NCBI GenBank assembly: GCA_052266715.1
Contig: JBQPRB010000007.1
Source: Jeotgalibaca sp052266715
GTDB lineage: Bacteria; Bacillota; Bacilli; Lactobacillales; Aerococcaceae
Length of the DNA: 64,000 nt
Reading direction: 5' to 3' (one strand)
The position numbers and the translations under genes are program-made. Below the pieces are notes generated by a model. It did not search any database. It was not told the origin of the DNA and was given only the letters and a program-made list of their open reading frames with translations. Shown here piece by piece: positions 7,405 to 15,632 of this stretch. Position 1 is the stretch's first letter, and every line of letters starts with the position of its first letter.

Positions 7405-8820
7405 ATGGCATTTGAAGGTTTATCTGAGCGTCTTCAGGGCGCAATGACAAAAATTGGCAAGAAAGGTAAGATTACCGAAGCCGATTTAAAAGAAATGATG
7501 CGTGAAGTCCGTCTTGCTTTATTAGAGGCCGACGTTAACTTTAAAGTAGTAAAAGATTTCGTTCGTAAGGTAAATGAACGTGCGTTGGGATCAGACGTGT
7601 TGGAATCTTTATCACCGGCACAACAAGTTGTAAAAATCGTAAACGAAGAGTTAACCGAGTTGATGGGTGGCGAACAAGAACCATTTATTTTCTCGAAAAA
7701 ACCACCGACAGTTGTGATGATGGTTGGTCTTCAAGGGGCAGGTAAAACAACAACTGCTGGTAAATTAGCCAATTACATGAAGAAACGCGAAAACAAGCGT
7801 CCGATGTTAGCAGCAGCTGACGTTTATCGTCCAGCGGCAATTGATCAATTGCAAACGATTGGGAAGCAACTTGACTTTCCTGTCTATGCAAAAGGTACAG
7901 AAGCCAATCCAGTTGATATTGCCCGAGAAGCGGTAGAAGAAGCACGCATGACAGGTCGCGACCTTGTCATCATTGATACGGCAGGTCGTTTGCATGTTGA
8001 CGAAGTTTTGATGACTGAATTGCAGAATATTAAAGCTGCGATTCAACCGGATGAAATTCTGTTTACTGTTGATGCCATGACAGGTCAAGACGCTGTTAAC
8101 GTAGCACAATCCTTTAATGAGCAACTTGGTATAACCGGGGTTATCCTGACTAAATTGGATGGGGACACACGTGGTGGTTCTGCTTTATCCATTCGTTCTG
8201 TAACAGGAAAACCTATTAAATTTACCGGACAAGGCGAGAAACTTGATGATATCGAGCCGTTCTATCCCGACCGTATGGCTTCTCGAATCTTGGGAATGGG
8301 TGATATGCTTACCCTGATTGAAAAAGCACAACAAGATTTTGATGAAGACAAAGCGAAAGAAATGGCAGAGAAAATTCGTGAAAATACATTTGATTTCAAC
8401 GATTTTATCGACCAAATGGACCAAGTAACAAGTATGGGACCTCTGGAAGATTTATTGAAGATGATTCCAGGTATGAGTCAAGTACCAGGCCTTGACCAGA
8501 TGAAAATTGATCCAAAAGACATGGCACACATGAAGGCAATTGTTCTTTCCATGACCAATGAAGAACGTGAAAATCCTGATATGTTATCCCAAAGTAGACG
8601 TCGTCGGATTGCGAAAGGTTCAGGCCGTAATTTAGCGGAAGTAAACCGCTTGATCAAGCAGTTTAATGAATCCCGTAGCATGATGAACAAGATGTCTAAA
8701 GGGAATTTTAGTGGCTTGGAAGGCTTGATGGGCAACGGGCCAAAAGGCAAATTAGGCCAATTGGCAATGAAACAAATGTCCCGGAAAATGGGCAAAAAGA
8801 AGAAAAAGAAAAAAAAATAA
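7405..8820 (+). CDS. ffh: Signal recognition particle protein Ffh (SRP54)
   Basis: Ffh binds signal sequences of nascent membrane and secreted proteins together with SRP RNA and docks with FtsY. The 471-residue product has the N domain, the G domain with GLQGAGKT (about 107-114), DTAGRLHVDE, TKLDGDTRGG and GQGEK. A methionine-rich M domain follows from about residue 300 (SRRRRIAKGSG RNA-binding segment), then a KKKKKKKK tail. ATG 7405 gives the universal MAFEGL start; the GTG at 7393 overlaps the ribosome-binding site. The SRP RNA gene is not in this window. Confidence 0.97.
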   Translation: MAFEGLSERLQGAMTKIGKKGKITEADLKEMMREVRLALLEADVNFKVVKDFVRKVNERALGSDVLESLSPAQQVVKIVNEELTELMGGEQEPFIFSKKPPTVVMMVGLQGAGKTTTAGKLANYMKKRENKRPMLAAADVYRPAAIDQLQTIGKQLDFPVYAKGTEANPVDIAREAVEEARMTGRDLVIIDTAGRLHVDEVLMTELQNIKAAIQPDEILFTVDAMTGQDAVNVAQSFNEQLGITGVILTKLDGDTRGGSALSIRSVTGKPIKFTGQGEKLDDIEPFYPDRMASRILGMGDMLTLIEKAQQDFDEDKAKEMAEKIRENTFDFNDFIDQMDQVTSMGPLEDLLKMIPGMSQVPGLDQMKIDPKDMAHMKAIVLSMTNEERENPDMLSQSRRRRIAKGSGRNLAEVNRLIKQFNESRSMMNKMSKGNFSGLEGLMGNGPKGKLGQLAMKQMSRKMGKKKKKKKK

Positions 8821-8839
8821 CCCTGTAAAGAAAAAATAC

Positions 8840-8868
8840 TTTACAAGCTTATCTTAAACTGGTATTAT
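8840..8868 (+). promoter_or_regulatory. rpsP promoter, -35 inside an inverted repeat
   Basis: TTTACA (8840-8845), a 17-bp spacer and TATTAT (8863-8868) precede rpsP. The -35 forms the right arm of an inverted repeat TGTAAAG/CTTTACA (about 8824-8846). This could act as a weak hairpin after ffh or as a regulator site. The same -35 (TTTACA, 17-bp spacing) is found at rplS. Confidence 0.72.
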
Positions 8869-8907
8869 ATCATTTGTGAGATTTAGAAATTGGAGGTGTA
8901 TTTAAGA

Positions 8908-9180
8908 ATGGCAGTAAAAATTCGTCTAAAACGTATGGGTTCTAAAAGAAATCCTTTTTACCGTGTGGTTGTAGCAGATTCTCGCGCTCCACGTGACGGT
9001 CGTTTCATCGAAAAAGTAGGTACTTACAACCCAGTTGTAGAACCAGCTGAAGTAAAATTTGATGAAGAACTAGTATTGAAATGGTTGGCTAATGGTGCAC
9101 AACCTTCTGATACAGTAAGAAACCTACTTTCACAAGAAGGTATCATGAAGAAATTCCACGATTCCAAATCAGCTAAATAA
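8908..9180 (+). CDS. rpsP: 30S ribosomal protein S16
   Basis: S16 is a small-subunit protein needed for 30S assembly. The 90-residue product starts MAVKIRLKRMGSKRNPFYR, the conserved N-terminus of the family, and contains the DSRAPRDGRFIE segment. ATG 8908 follows TTGGAGGTG; the upstream in-frame ATG at 8890 overlaps that site and is rejected. It begins the classic rpsP-khpA-rimM-trmD-rplS region. Confidence 0.98.
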   Translation: MAVKIRLKRMGSKRNPFYRVVVADSRAPRDGRFIEKVGTYNPVVEPAEVKFDEELVLKWLANGAQPSDTVRNLLSQEGIMKKFHDSKSAK

Positions 9181-9234
9181 GCTATTCGGTAAGTAGTCAG
9201 TAGCATTGAAATTACCAAAAGGATGGTGGATTAC

Positions 9235-9483
9235 ATGCCTGATATTAAAGAATTGATTCTAACCATGATTACACCGCTCGTTGAAAACAAGGATGAAGTT
9301 TCAATTGAAATTAAAGAGACCAATGAGTTTTTTGAATATCATTTGAAAGTCAATCCTGAAGACGTCGGTCGCGTCATTGGTAAACAAGGACGTGTTGCGA
9401 AAGCAATTCGGACAATCGTATACAGTGTACGAACAAAACAATCCAAGCGTGTTCGCCTCGTCATTGACGGCGGCAACAACTAA
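9235..9483 (+). CDS. khpA: KH-domain RNA-binding protein KhpA
   Basis: This 82-residue single-KH-domain protein (YlqC/KhpA) binds RNA. In streptococci and lactobacilli it works with KhpB to control cell elongation and division, partly through sRNA binding. The GxxG loop is visible as VIGKQGRVAKAIR (about residues 45-57). ATG 9235 follows AAAGGATGGTGG; the ATG at 9223 lies within that site. It shares a transcript with rpsP and is followed by a terminator. Confidence 0.94.
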   Translation: MPDIKELILTMITPLVENKDEVSIEIKETNEFFEYHLKVNPEDVGRVIGKQGRVAKAIRTIVYSVRTKQSKRVRLVIDGGNN

Positions 9484-9524
9484 AGAGCGTTTGTAAAACA
9501 CTTGTCAAACATACAAAACAAAGC

Positions 9525-9561
9525 GGACATTCAATGTTATAGTTGATCTGTCCCTTTTTTT
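9525..9561 (+). terminator. Terminator after khpA
   Basis: GGACAT-TCAA pairs with TTGA-(TC)TGTCC, followed by seven T. It separates rpsP-khpA from rimM-trmD. Confidence 0.75.
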
Positions 9562-9591
9562 GTATCAAAATACCGGGAAAGAGGTGGAAGC

Positions 9592-10110
9592 ATGGAACAA
9601 TATTTTAGTGTCGGTAATATTGTAAATACCCAAGGACTAAAAGGTGAGGTCCGTGTCATTTCTGTCACAGATTTCGCTGAAAAAAGATATAAAAAAGGTT
9701 CCAGTTTGATGCTGTTTCAAGAAGGTAAAGAACCTATTGAATTAATTGTAAAAAGCCACCGTAAACATAAAAATTTCGATTTGCTGACGTTTGAAGGTAA
9801 AAACCGAATTGAAGATGTTGAGATATATAAAGGCGGTACATTAAAAGTTGCTGCCGATGCTTTACATGATCTTGATGAAGAAGAATTTTATTTCCATGAA
9901 ATAATCGGTTTGGAAGTGAAATTAGAATCAGGCGAAGTTCTTGGTAAAATTAAGGAAATTCTTCCATTAGGTTCAAATGATGTTTGGGTTGTTCAAAGAA
10001 AAGGTAAAAAAGATTTACTATTGCCTTATATCAAAGATGTCATCCAGGAAGTGAATGTGGCTGAAGGATATGCTGTGGCAACCCCATTGGAAGGAATGCT
10101 GGAAGAATGA
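9592..10110 (+). CDS. rimM: Ribosome maturation factor RimM
   Basis: RimM binds S19 and helps mature the 3' head domain of the 30S subunit. The 172-residue product has an N-terminal RimM beta-barrel (GNIVNTQGLKGEVRV at about 8-22). A C-terminal PRC-barrel follows (EEFYFHEIIGLEV and VWVVQRKGKKDLLLPYI). It starts after AAAGAGGTGG and overlaps trmD by four bases (ATGA), indicating translational coupling. Confidence 0.97.
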   Translation: MEQYFSVGNIVNTQGLKGEVRVISVTDFAEKRYKKGSSLMLFQEGKEPIELIVKSHRKHKNFDLLTFEGKNRIEDVEIYKGGTLKVAADALHDLDEEEFYFHEIIGLEVKLESGEVLGKIKEILPLGSNDVWVVQRKGKKDLLLPYIKDVIQEVNVAEGYAVATPLEGMLEE

Positions 10111-10844
10111 GAATTGATGTACTGACACTTTTTCCTAATATGTTTGAAGGCCCCATGACGGATTCAATCATTGGCAAGGCTGCCGAAAAAGAAATCGTTA
10201 CAATCGAAACGACAAACTTTCGTGAATTTGCTGATAACAAACATAAAACCGTTGATGATTATCCATTTGGTGGCGGAGCCGGTATGTTGCTGAAAGCACA
10301 ACCAATTGTGGATGCCATTGGCAACATCGAATCAAAGTATCCTGAAACAAAAAAACGGATTATATTGATGGATCCAGCTGGGAAAAAATATGATCAGGCT
10401 TTAGCTGAGGAATTGGCCCAAGAAGAGCATTTAGTTTTCATTTGTGGCCACTATGAAGGTTATGATGAACGCATAAAGGCGTTTATCACAGATGAAATTT
10501 CAATCGGGGATTTCATTTTAACGGGCGGAGAGCTAAGTGCTATGGTTATCATTGATAGCGTTGTGCGCTTACTTCCGGAAACGTTGGGCAACACGTTGTC
10601 TAATCAGACGGATTCTTTCTCAACGGGATTGCTGGAACATCCGCAATACACGCGTCCACGCGACTTTCGTGGAATGGAAGTACCTGACGTTCTGGTCAGC
10701 GGAAATCATGCGAAAATAGCGGAATGGCAAGACAAAGAATCATTGCGCAAAACATGGCTAAAACGCCCGGATATGCTGGATTCTATTGTGTTAACCAAGC
10801 AACAAGAGAAATGGTTGGAAGAATTTAAAAACGAAGAAAAATAA
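10107..10844 (+). CDS. trmD: tRNA (guanine-37-N1)-methyltransferase TrmD
   Basis: TrmD methylates G37 next to the anticodon of tRNAs reading CNN codons, using S-adenosylmethionine, and prevents +1 frameshifting. The 245-residue product shows the N-terminal MRIDVLTLFPNMF, the active-site segment DDYPFGGGAGML, and the SPOUT trefoil knot with CGHYEGYDER and IGDFILTGGELSAM. ATG 10107 overlaps the rimM stop. Confidence 0.98.
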   Translation: MRIDVLTLFPNMFEGPMTDSIIGKAAEKEIVTIETTNFREFADNKHKTVDDYPFGGGAGMLLKAQPIVDAIGNIESKYPETKKRIILMDPAGKKYDQALAEELAQEEHLVFICGHYEGYDERIKAFITDEISIGDFILTGGELSAMVIIDSVVRLLPETLGNTLSNQTDSFSTGLLEHPQYTRPRDFRGMEVPDVLVSGNHAKIAEWQDKESLRKTWLKRPDMLDSIVLTKQQEKWLEEFKNEEK

Positions 10845-10866
10845 TAAGTTTGTCAATGAAAAACAC

Positions 10867-10895
10867 TTTACAGGTCTTTATAATTATGATAAACT
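10867..10895 (+). promoter_or_regulatory. rplS promoter
   Basis: TTTACA (10867-10872), a 17-bp spacer and TAAACT (10890-10895) lie just after trmD, giving rplS its own promoter and an untranslated leader of about 85 bases. Confidence 0.72.
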
Positions 10896-10901
10896 CTTAC
10901 G

Positions 10902-10988
10902 AGTGGACGGGAGACTGTCCCAAGATAACGATATTCCGCTGATAGGTAAAAGACTATGCATGAATATTTGTTGGAAGGAGAAATAGAT
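10902..10988 (+). promoter_or_regulatory. Candidate L19 (rplS) autoregulatory leader
   Basis: The rplS leader contains a GC-rich hairpin GGACGGG-AGA-CTGTCC (about 10905-10920) followed by the unpaired-looking GATAACGATATTCCGCTGATAGG and the ribosome-binding site. Low-GC Gram-positive bacteria are known to carry a structured L19 leader here. The position and general form fit, but the match to the published consensus was made from memory. Confidence 0.55.
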
Positions 10989-11333
10989 ATGAATCTAATC
11001 GATAAAATTACTCAAGAACAACTACGTAGTGACATTCCTGAATTCCGTCCTGGAGATACAGTACGTGTACACGCTCGTGTTGTTGAGGGTGAGAGAGAAC
11101 GTATCCAACTTTTCGAAGGCGTTGTAATCAAACGTCGTGGTGTTGGAATCAGCGAAACTTATACAGTTCGTAAGATTTCTAACGGTGTTGGAGTTGAACG
11201 TACTTTCCCAATCCACACTCCACGTGTTGCTAAAATCGAAGTTGTTCGTTTCGGTAAAGTACGTCGTGCAAAATTGTACTACTTACGTGCATTACACGGA
11301 AAAGCAGCTCGTATTCCAGAACGTCGTCGTTAA
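10989..11333 (+). CDS. rplS: 50S ribosomal protein L19
   Basis: L19 sits at the 30S-50S interface. The 114-residue product contains RPGDTVRVHARVVEGERERIQ and the conserved ERTFPIHTPRVAKIEVVRFGKVRRAKLYYLR region. ATG 10989 follows AAGGAGAAATAG; the upstream in-frame ATG at 10956 would add 11 residues not seen in the family and is rejected. Codon usage is strongly biased, as expected. Confidence 0.98.
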   Translation: MNLIDKITQEQLRSDIPEFRPGDTVRVHARVVEGERERIQLFEGVVIKRRGVGISETYTVRKISNGVGVERTFPIHTPRVAKIEVVRFGKVRRAKLYYLRALHGKAARIPERRR

Positions 11334-11350
11334 TACGAATTCAACATCAA

Positions 11351-11375
11351 AGAGCCAGTTCGCTGGCTCTTTTTG
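11351..11375 (+). terminator. rplS terminator
   Basis: AGAGCCAG-TTCG-CTGGCTCT with a UUCG-type tetraloop and a following T run ends the ribosomal protein block. Confidence 0.9.
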
Positions 11376-11428
11376 TTTTATCCTGATTATGCTATACTTG
11401 ATTAGTAAAAAGGAAGGGAGCTAATATA

Positions 11429-11860
11429 TTGAAAATTTTAGAAGAAATCGAAAAATTATTTGCTGAAAAAAAATTACCCTTAAAAAGACAAGAAATTCCT
11501 AATAATCAATCTCTTTATCAAGGGACATTCCAGATCGCTCCAGGTAAACGTGTCCCGTTTGGCGTTGTAATTGTCAATGGTGAGGATATGGTCGATTTCC
11601 AAATCAGCTTTAAACGATTGGCCTATTTAACCAACTATGCAGATAAAGATAAAGTTTTGGAAGTAATGAATGAATTAAACAATACTAAAACTTTTTACTA
11701 TAGAGTATGTCTGGCCGGAGACGGTGAGATTTATATGAAAGCAATGGGGAAAACGACGGAAGACGTTCGTCCTTTATATGAACAACTCGTTATTGGTTCC
11801 AATATTGCAAAACTGGTTGTAGAAGAAATTGAAAAAATAATTACTCCCGTTGCGGAATAA
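11429..11860 (+). CDS. Conserved hypothetical protein (possible YbjN-like fold)
   Basis: I do not recognise this 143-residue soluble protein with certainty. Its alternating strands and helices (MVDFQISFKRLAYL, YYRVCLAGDGEIYMKAMG) and amphipathic C-terminal helix (NIAKLVVEEIEKII) resemble the YbjN/secretion-chaperone-like fold, but that is a guess from pattern. It has no signal peptide or membrane segment. It starts at TTG 11429 after AGGAAGGGAG. An extended -10 (TGCTATACT, 11390-11398) lies 30 bp upstream, so it probably has its own promoter. It converges on the next gene across a shared terminator. Confidence 0.75.
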   Translation: MKILEEIEKLFAEKKLPLKRQEIPNNQSLYQGTFQIAPGKRVPFGVVIVNGEDMVDFQISFKRLAYLTNYADKDKVLEVMNELNNTKTFYYRVCLAGDGEIYMKAMGKTTEDVRPLYEQLVIGSNIAKLVVEEIEKIITPVAE

Positions 11861-11873
11861 ACGATAAAAAAGC

Positions 11874-11900
11874 GAGGGTGAGACAAAAAGTCTCACCCTC
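11874..11900. terminator. Bidirectional terminator
   Basis: A perfect 11-bp stem GAGGGTGAGAC/GTCTCACCCTC with a five-A loop, A-rich on the left and T-rich on the right, serves both convergent genes. Confidence 0.9.
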
Positions 11901-11908
11901 TTTATATA

Positions 11909-12271
11909 CTATTTTTTATGGAAAATGAACGTAGCATCCTCAACTTCGTCATGGAATGTAAGTTTATTTTCATCGATTTTTGTAATGGTAATATTGTATC
12001 CGAACTTATCTTGAAGTATCAGCAGATTTTGTTGGGAATCTTTGCGAATCAATTGGATGGGGAGATCATTAAGATATACGCTTGCATCATCCTTGACCAT
12101 CAAAACAGTATCTTCGTCGGATATCCATTCACCTGCTAAGTCAAAGAGAGAAAGTGGTTTGTGGGACGTCGCTTTTGTTTTCGGACTATTCATTTTTGCT
12201 AAAAAAGGTGTGATACCGATAAAAAGAGAGAGTATAACCAATAATTGTTTGCGTATCATTTTAAAATTCAC
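11909..12271 (-). CDS. Small exported or membrane-anchored protein of unknown function
   Basis: This 120-residue protein has a positively charged N-terminus and one hydrophobic segment (LLVILSLFIGITPFLA, about residues 9-24), consistent with a signal peptide or membrane anchor. There is no lipobox cysteine. The rest looks like a small beta-rich domain (LAGEWISDEDTVLMV, YNITITKIDENKLTF). It resembles the small lactic-acid-bacterial DUF4828-type proteins, but I cannot confirm this. The start is GTG 12271 with AAAGGATG about nine bases upstream; an ATG four codons in is the alternative. Confidence 0.7.
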   Translation of the reverse strand: MNFKMIRKQLLVILSLFIGITPFLAKMNSPKTKATSHKPLSLFDLAGEWISDEDTVLMVKDDASVYLNDLPIQLIRKDSQQNLLILQDKFGYNITITKIDENKLTFHDEVEDATFIFHKK

Positions 12272-12378
12272 GTCATCGTCATCCTTTTCAATTCATTCTA
12301 GCTAAGTATATCTTTTTTTTTTGAAAATACTAGGGATGGAATAATACAAAATGATTACAAATTATTTTTATTTTTTCA

Positions 12379-12407
12379 TTGCAGTTCCAAATGGTGCATG
12401 CTATTCT
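12379..12407 (+). promoter_or_regulatory. Aspartokinase gene promoter
   Basis: TTGCAG (12379-12384), a 17-bp spacer and TATTCT (12402-12407) precede the aspartokinase gene with a leader of about 50 bases. That leader is too short for a lysine riboswitch. Confidence 0.7.
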
Positions 12408-12462
12408 AACTGTAACACAAATGAGAGAAAGATTAAAAAAGACAAAACAAAGAGGTAATCAA

Positions 12463-13833
12463 ATGAAAGTTGTAAAATTCGGCGGAAGCTCTTTAGCGAG
12501 TGGAACGCAATTAAAGAAAGTATTAGCAATCATAGAGAATGACCCAACAAGAAGAATTGTAGTCGTATCTGCTCCAGGAAAGCGTAATTCTGAAGATACG
12601 AAAGTAACAGATCAGTTAATTGCTTTTGCGCAAGCGATAATCAATGATGAAGATTATGGCCAAGTTTACACCAGTATATTGAATCGCTATCAAGAAATCG
12701 CGGACGAACTGGGATTGCAGTCGGATGTAATGACAATGATAAAAAAACATTTTCAAAAATTATTGGCAACTTCATTCAGAAGTCCGGAGCTCTTGGAAGA
12801 TGCTTTTAAAGCCAGCGGAGAAGACAATCACGCAAAATTGATAGCTGCTTATTTTACAGAATCTGGTTTGAAAGCTCGATATGTAAATCCAAAAGAAGCG
12901 GGTATTTATGTAACAAGCCAACCTGGAAATGCAAGTATTCTGCCAGAGTCTTATAATTATTTGTATCGCTTACGTGAATTCGAAGAGGTCCTTATCATAC
13001 CTGGGTTCTTCGGTTATAACGAAAGAGAAGAAATAATCACTTTTTCTCGTGGGGGATCGGATATTACGGGAGCGATTGTCGCAAACGGTGTAAAAGCAGA
13101 CTTGTACGAAAACTTTACGGATGTAGATGCTATTTATGCTGCTAATCCCAACCATATAAGTAATCCAGAGAAAATCCACCATCTCACGTATTCAGAGATG
13201 CGTGAACTTTCATATTCGGGTTTCTCTGTTTTCCATGATGAAGCATTGCAGCCAGCTTTTAATGCAAGCATTCCTGTGCATGTAAAAAACACCAATAGAC
13301 CAGATGGTGAGGGAACCTTGATTACCCGGACACGGCCTAAAAACAAACGTATTTTATCGGGAATTGCGAGTTCATCCGGGTTTGTCAGTATCCATATTAC
13401 GAAATATTTGATGAACAGGGAACTCGGTTTTATCCGCAAACTTGCTCAGATATTTGAAGAATTAAGTCTAAGCATTGAACACATTCCTTCAGGTGTTGAT
13501 GACATGACGATAGTATTGCGCCGGGCTCAATTAACTCCTGGCAAACAAGCTGCGCTCTTATATCGTCTTCAAAATGAGCTAAAAGCGGATGATGTCCATA
13601 TGGAAGCAAATCTTTGTTTGATTATGCTGGTTGGTGAGGGAATGGTTTCCTCGGTTGGTACTACGGCGCGTGCAGCCCAAGCGCTGGCAGATGCTGGAGT
13701 AAACCTGATAATGATTAACCAGGGTTCTTCAGAAATCAGTATCATGTTTGGTATCGAAGAAGACCAAGAAGCAACGGCAGTGAAAGTTATTTATGATGCA
13801 TTTTTCAAGGATGAAGATTCGAATTCGATTTAG
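12463..13833 (+). CDS. Aspartate kinase
   Basis: Aspartokinase phosphorylates L-aspartate, the first step to lysine, threonine, methionine and diaminopimelate for peptidoglycan. The 456-residue product starts MKVVKFGGSSLA (the KFGGSS ATP-site motif). It contains FSRGGSDITGAIVA near residue 195 and ends with two ACT domains (about 310-450), the usual allosteric part. Length and N-terminus fit the monofunctional Bacillus YclM/ThrD type rather than the split-subunit LysC type. ATG 12463 follows AGAGGTAATC; longer in-frame starts would run into the promoter. It is monocistronic. Confidence 0.93.
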   Translation: MKVVKFGGSSLASGTQLKKVLAIIENDPTRRIVVVSAPGKRNSEDTKVTDQLIAFAQAIINDEDYGQVYTSILNRYQEIADELGLQSDVMTMIKKHFQKLLATSFRSPELLEDAFKASGEDNHAKLIAAYFTESGLKARYVNPKEAGIYVTSQPGNASILPESYNYLYRLREFEEVLIIPGFFGYNEREEIITFSRGGSDITGAIVANGVKADLYENFTDVDAIYAANPNHISNPEKIHHLTYSEMRELSYSGFSVFHDEALQPAFNASIPVHVKNTNRPDGEGTLITRTRPKNKRILSGIASSSGFVSIHITKYLMNRELGFIRKLAQIFEELSLSIEHIPSGVDDMTIVLRRAQLTPGKQAALLYRLQNELKADDVHMEANLCLIMLVGEGMVSSVGTTARAAQALADAGVNLIMINQGSSEISIMFGIEEDQEATAVKVIYDAFFKDEDSNSI

Positions 13834-13890
13834 TTCTATTTGGATAAATAGGAAAAAAAAGCTGAATATGTTATATTAGACGTAGTAAAT

Positions 13891-13909
13891 AAATCTTAAT
13901 TCAAGATTT
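13891..13909. promoter_or_regulatory. Inverted repeat upstream of PTS IIA gene
   Basis: AAATCTT-AATTC-AAGATTT is a perfect 7-bp dyad. It lies between an extended -10-like TGTTATATT (about 13869-13877) and the ribosome-binding site of the IIA gene. It may be an operator or a short leader hairpin; no binding protein is apparent. Confidence 0.45.
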
Positions 13910-13934
13910 AAATTTATTAAAGGTGGCGTTCGAT

Positions 13935-14438
13935 ATGTTTAACTTTTTTAAGAAAGACAAAAAAGAAGAACCAGTTTTTGAAAAGAAAAACCTATATGCA
14001 CCGGCAAATGGTCGTGTAGTTCCCGTAACTGAAGTCGCTGATCCAGTTTTCTCCCAAAAAATGATGGGTGACGGCTATGCAGTTATTCCTACAGATGGCG
14101 AAATTTATTCTCCAGTTGAAGGAAAAGTATTGAGTGTATTCCCGACAAAACATGCGGTGGGAATTCAACTGGACAACGGCCTGGAAATTTTATTGCACAT
14201 GGGGCTGGACACGGTTGAACTGAATGGAAAACCTTTTGAAACGCATGTCAAAGAAGGCGATACTTTAACTGCTGGTACACATGTTGCGACATGTAACTTG
14301 GATGCGTTAGCAGAGGCAGGAAAAGACAGTGCGATGGTTGTTGTTATTACGAACATGGACAAAGTTCAATCATTTGAACTAACTGCAAGCGGCGTCGTGA
14401 AGGCGCAAAGCGTGGTTGGAACTGTGCTACATAAATAA
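13935..14438 (+). CDS. crr: PTS glucose-type IIA component (stand-alone EIIA-Glc)
   Basis: EIIA-Glc accepts phosphate from HPr and passes it to membrane IIB-IIC sugar transporters. The 167-residue product has the family core VIPTDGEIYSPVEGKV. It keeps both active-site histidines: His73 in PTKHAVGI and the phosphorylated His88 in LLHMGLDTVEL. It starts at ATG 13935 after AAGGTGGCG. It is encoded alone, so it presumably serves IIBC proteins made elsewhere. In Firmicutes this protein is a transport component rather than the enteric-type regulator. Confidence 0.94.
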   Translation: MFNFFKKDKKEEPVFEKKNLYAPANGRVVPVTEVADPVFSQKMMGDGYAVIPTDGEIYSPVEGKVLSVFPTKHAVGIQLDNGLEILLHMGLDTVELNGKPFETHVKEGDTLTAGTHVATCNLDALAEAGKDSAMVVVITNMDKVQSFELTASGVVKAQSVVGTVLHK

Positions 14439-14448
14439 TCACATAAAA

Positions 14449-14483
14449 AAACAGTTACTAGCCTGGGCTAGTAGCTGTTTTTT
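14449..14483. terminator. Bidirectional terminator between IIA and lactonase genes
   Basis: AACAGTTACTAGCC / GGCTAGTAGCTGTT forms a near-perfect stem with a tiny loop, flanked by A and T runs. Confidence 0.88.
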
Positions 14484-14492
14484 GTTCCTTCA

Positions 14493-15518
14493 TTAATATT
14501 TAATGCATACGCATTCTGGTCCATGTACATCTTTTTGAAGTAAGCTTAAAGTACCATTCTCAGCATCCCGGCTAAAAAGTGTTAAATTATCTGAGTCTTG
14601 GTGACCAACAATCACATAAGCTTCATCGGGAGAGAGGTTAAAATCACGAGGTGTTTTTCCTTCTGTCGGGATGTATGTAATGAGAGAGAGAGAATAGTCT
14701 TCCTCAACTTTATAAACGACAATGGAGTCATGGCCACGATTTGAAGCATACACGTATTTACCATCCCGGCTGATACGAATAGCTGCACCGCTATTAAAGG
14801 TTGTATGGCTCTCGGGAATCATTGAAATTCGGCTTTGATAGGTTAAGCTGCCGTCATTCTCGTCGTATTCTAGAACCTCAACTTCGCAACTTAATTCACC
14901 AAGAAGGTAAACGGTATGGCCGTTTGGATGGAAAACGAGATGACGTGGCCCTGTACCAGGATGGGCTTGGTAACGCGCTACTTCTGATAATTTGCCTTCA
15001 TCAGAAACAGTATAACTATAGACTCCGTCTGTTCCCAAATCGCAAACCATCAGATATTTTTTGTCAGGCGTGTAATCGGTATAGTGAACGTGAGGAGCAT
15101 CCTGGTTTTCATGGACGCTACTGCCTTCATGCTTGACGCGATCCAGTAGTTCCATGCCATCTTCAGATTCTTTATAAACCGATACGTAACCTGCGTGATA
15201 ACTGGCTGTAAATAATAATCCGCGTTCTTCATCCAAAGCAATGTAACAAGGTGCACTTGCTTCAGAAGCGTTCGATGACCGTTTTACATACTGGCCATCT
15301 TCTTGGCGGGTAAAGGCCGTCAGACCGCCACCATTTTCTTCTTTGGAGATAGTGTACATCGAACTTTTATCAGCATTGAAAGTAAGGTAAGTAGGTGAAT
15401 CTACTTCCGCAATCAACTTATAGTCTGTTAACTCGTGTTTTTCTGTATCAAGCGTAATTTGATGAACGCCTTTACTTTCGCGTTTTGTATAAGAACCTAA
15501 GTATAAAGTATGTGCCAT
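14493..15518 (-). CDS. Lactonase family protein (6-phosphogluconolactonase, YkgB/Pgl type)
   Basis: This 341-residue protein belongs to the seven-bladed beta-propeller lactonase family, whose members hydrolyse 6-phosphogluconolactone in the oxidative pentose phosphate pathway. It starts MAHTLYLGSYTKRESKGVH. Family features include GTGPRHLVFHPNG, SNRGHDSIVV and the C-terminal TPRDFNLSPDEAYVIVGHQDSDN. ATG 15518 follows AGGAGG. It is monocistronic and convergent with the PTS IIA gene. Substrate assignment is by family only. Confidence 0.88.
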   Translation of the reverse strand: MAHTLYLGSYTKRESKGVHQITLDTEKHELTDYKLIAEVDSPTYLTFNADKSSMYTISKEENGGGLTAFTRQEDGQYVKRSSNASEASAPCYIALDEERGLLFTASYHAGYVSVYKESEDGMELLDRVKHEGSSVHENQDAPHVHYTDYTPDKKYLMVCDLGTDGVYSYTVSDEGKLSEVARYQAHPGTGPRHLVFHPNGHTVYLLGELSCEVEVLEYDENDGSLTYQSRISMIPESHTTFNSGAAIRISRDGKYVYASNRGHDSIVVYKVEEDYSLSLITYIPTEGKTPRDFNLSPDEAYVIVGHQDSDNLTLFSRDAENGTLSLLQKDVHGPECVCIKY

Positions 15519-15632
15519 ATGAGATTTCCTCCTAAAATATTTTTTACTTAGTATAAGTATAACAAACAAAGCACGTTTTGAAGATTAGATATGCTAAAAT
15601 GAAAGTATCAATTTTAATGAAGGAGTCATTCG

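Noticed and set aside
12379..12462. 28-residue N-terminal extension of aspartokinase
   Set aside because: It would start within the promoter; MKVVKFGG at 12463 is the conserved N-terminus.
12408..12462. Lysine riboswitch before the aspartokinase gene
   Set aside because: The leader is only about 50 bases with no matching structure.
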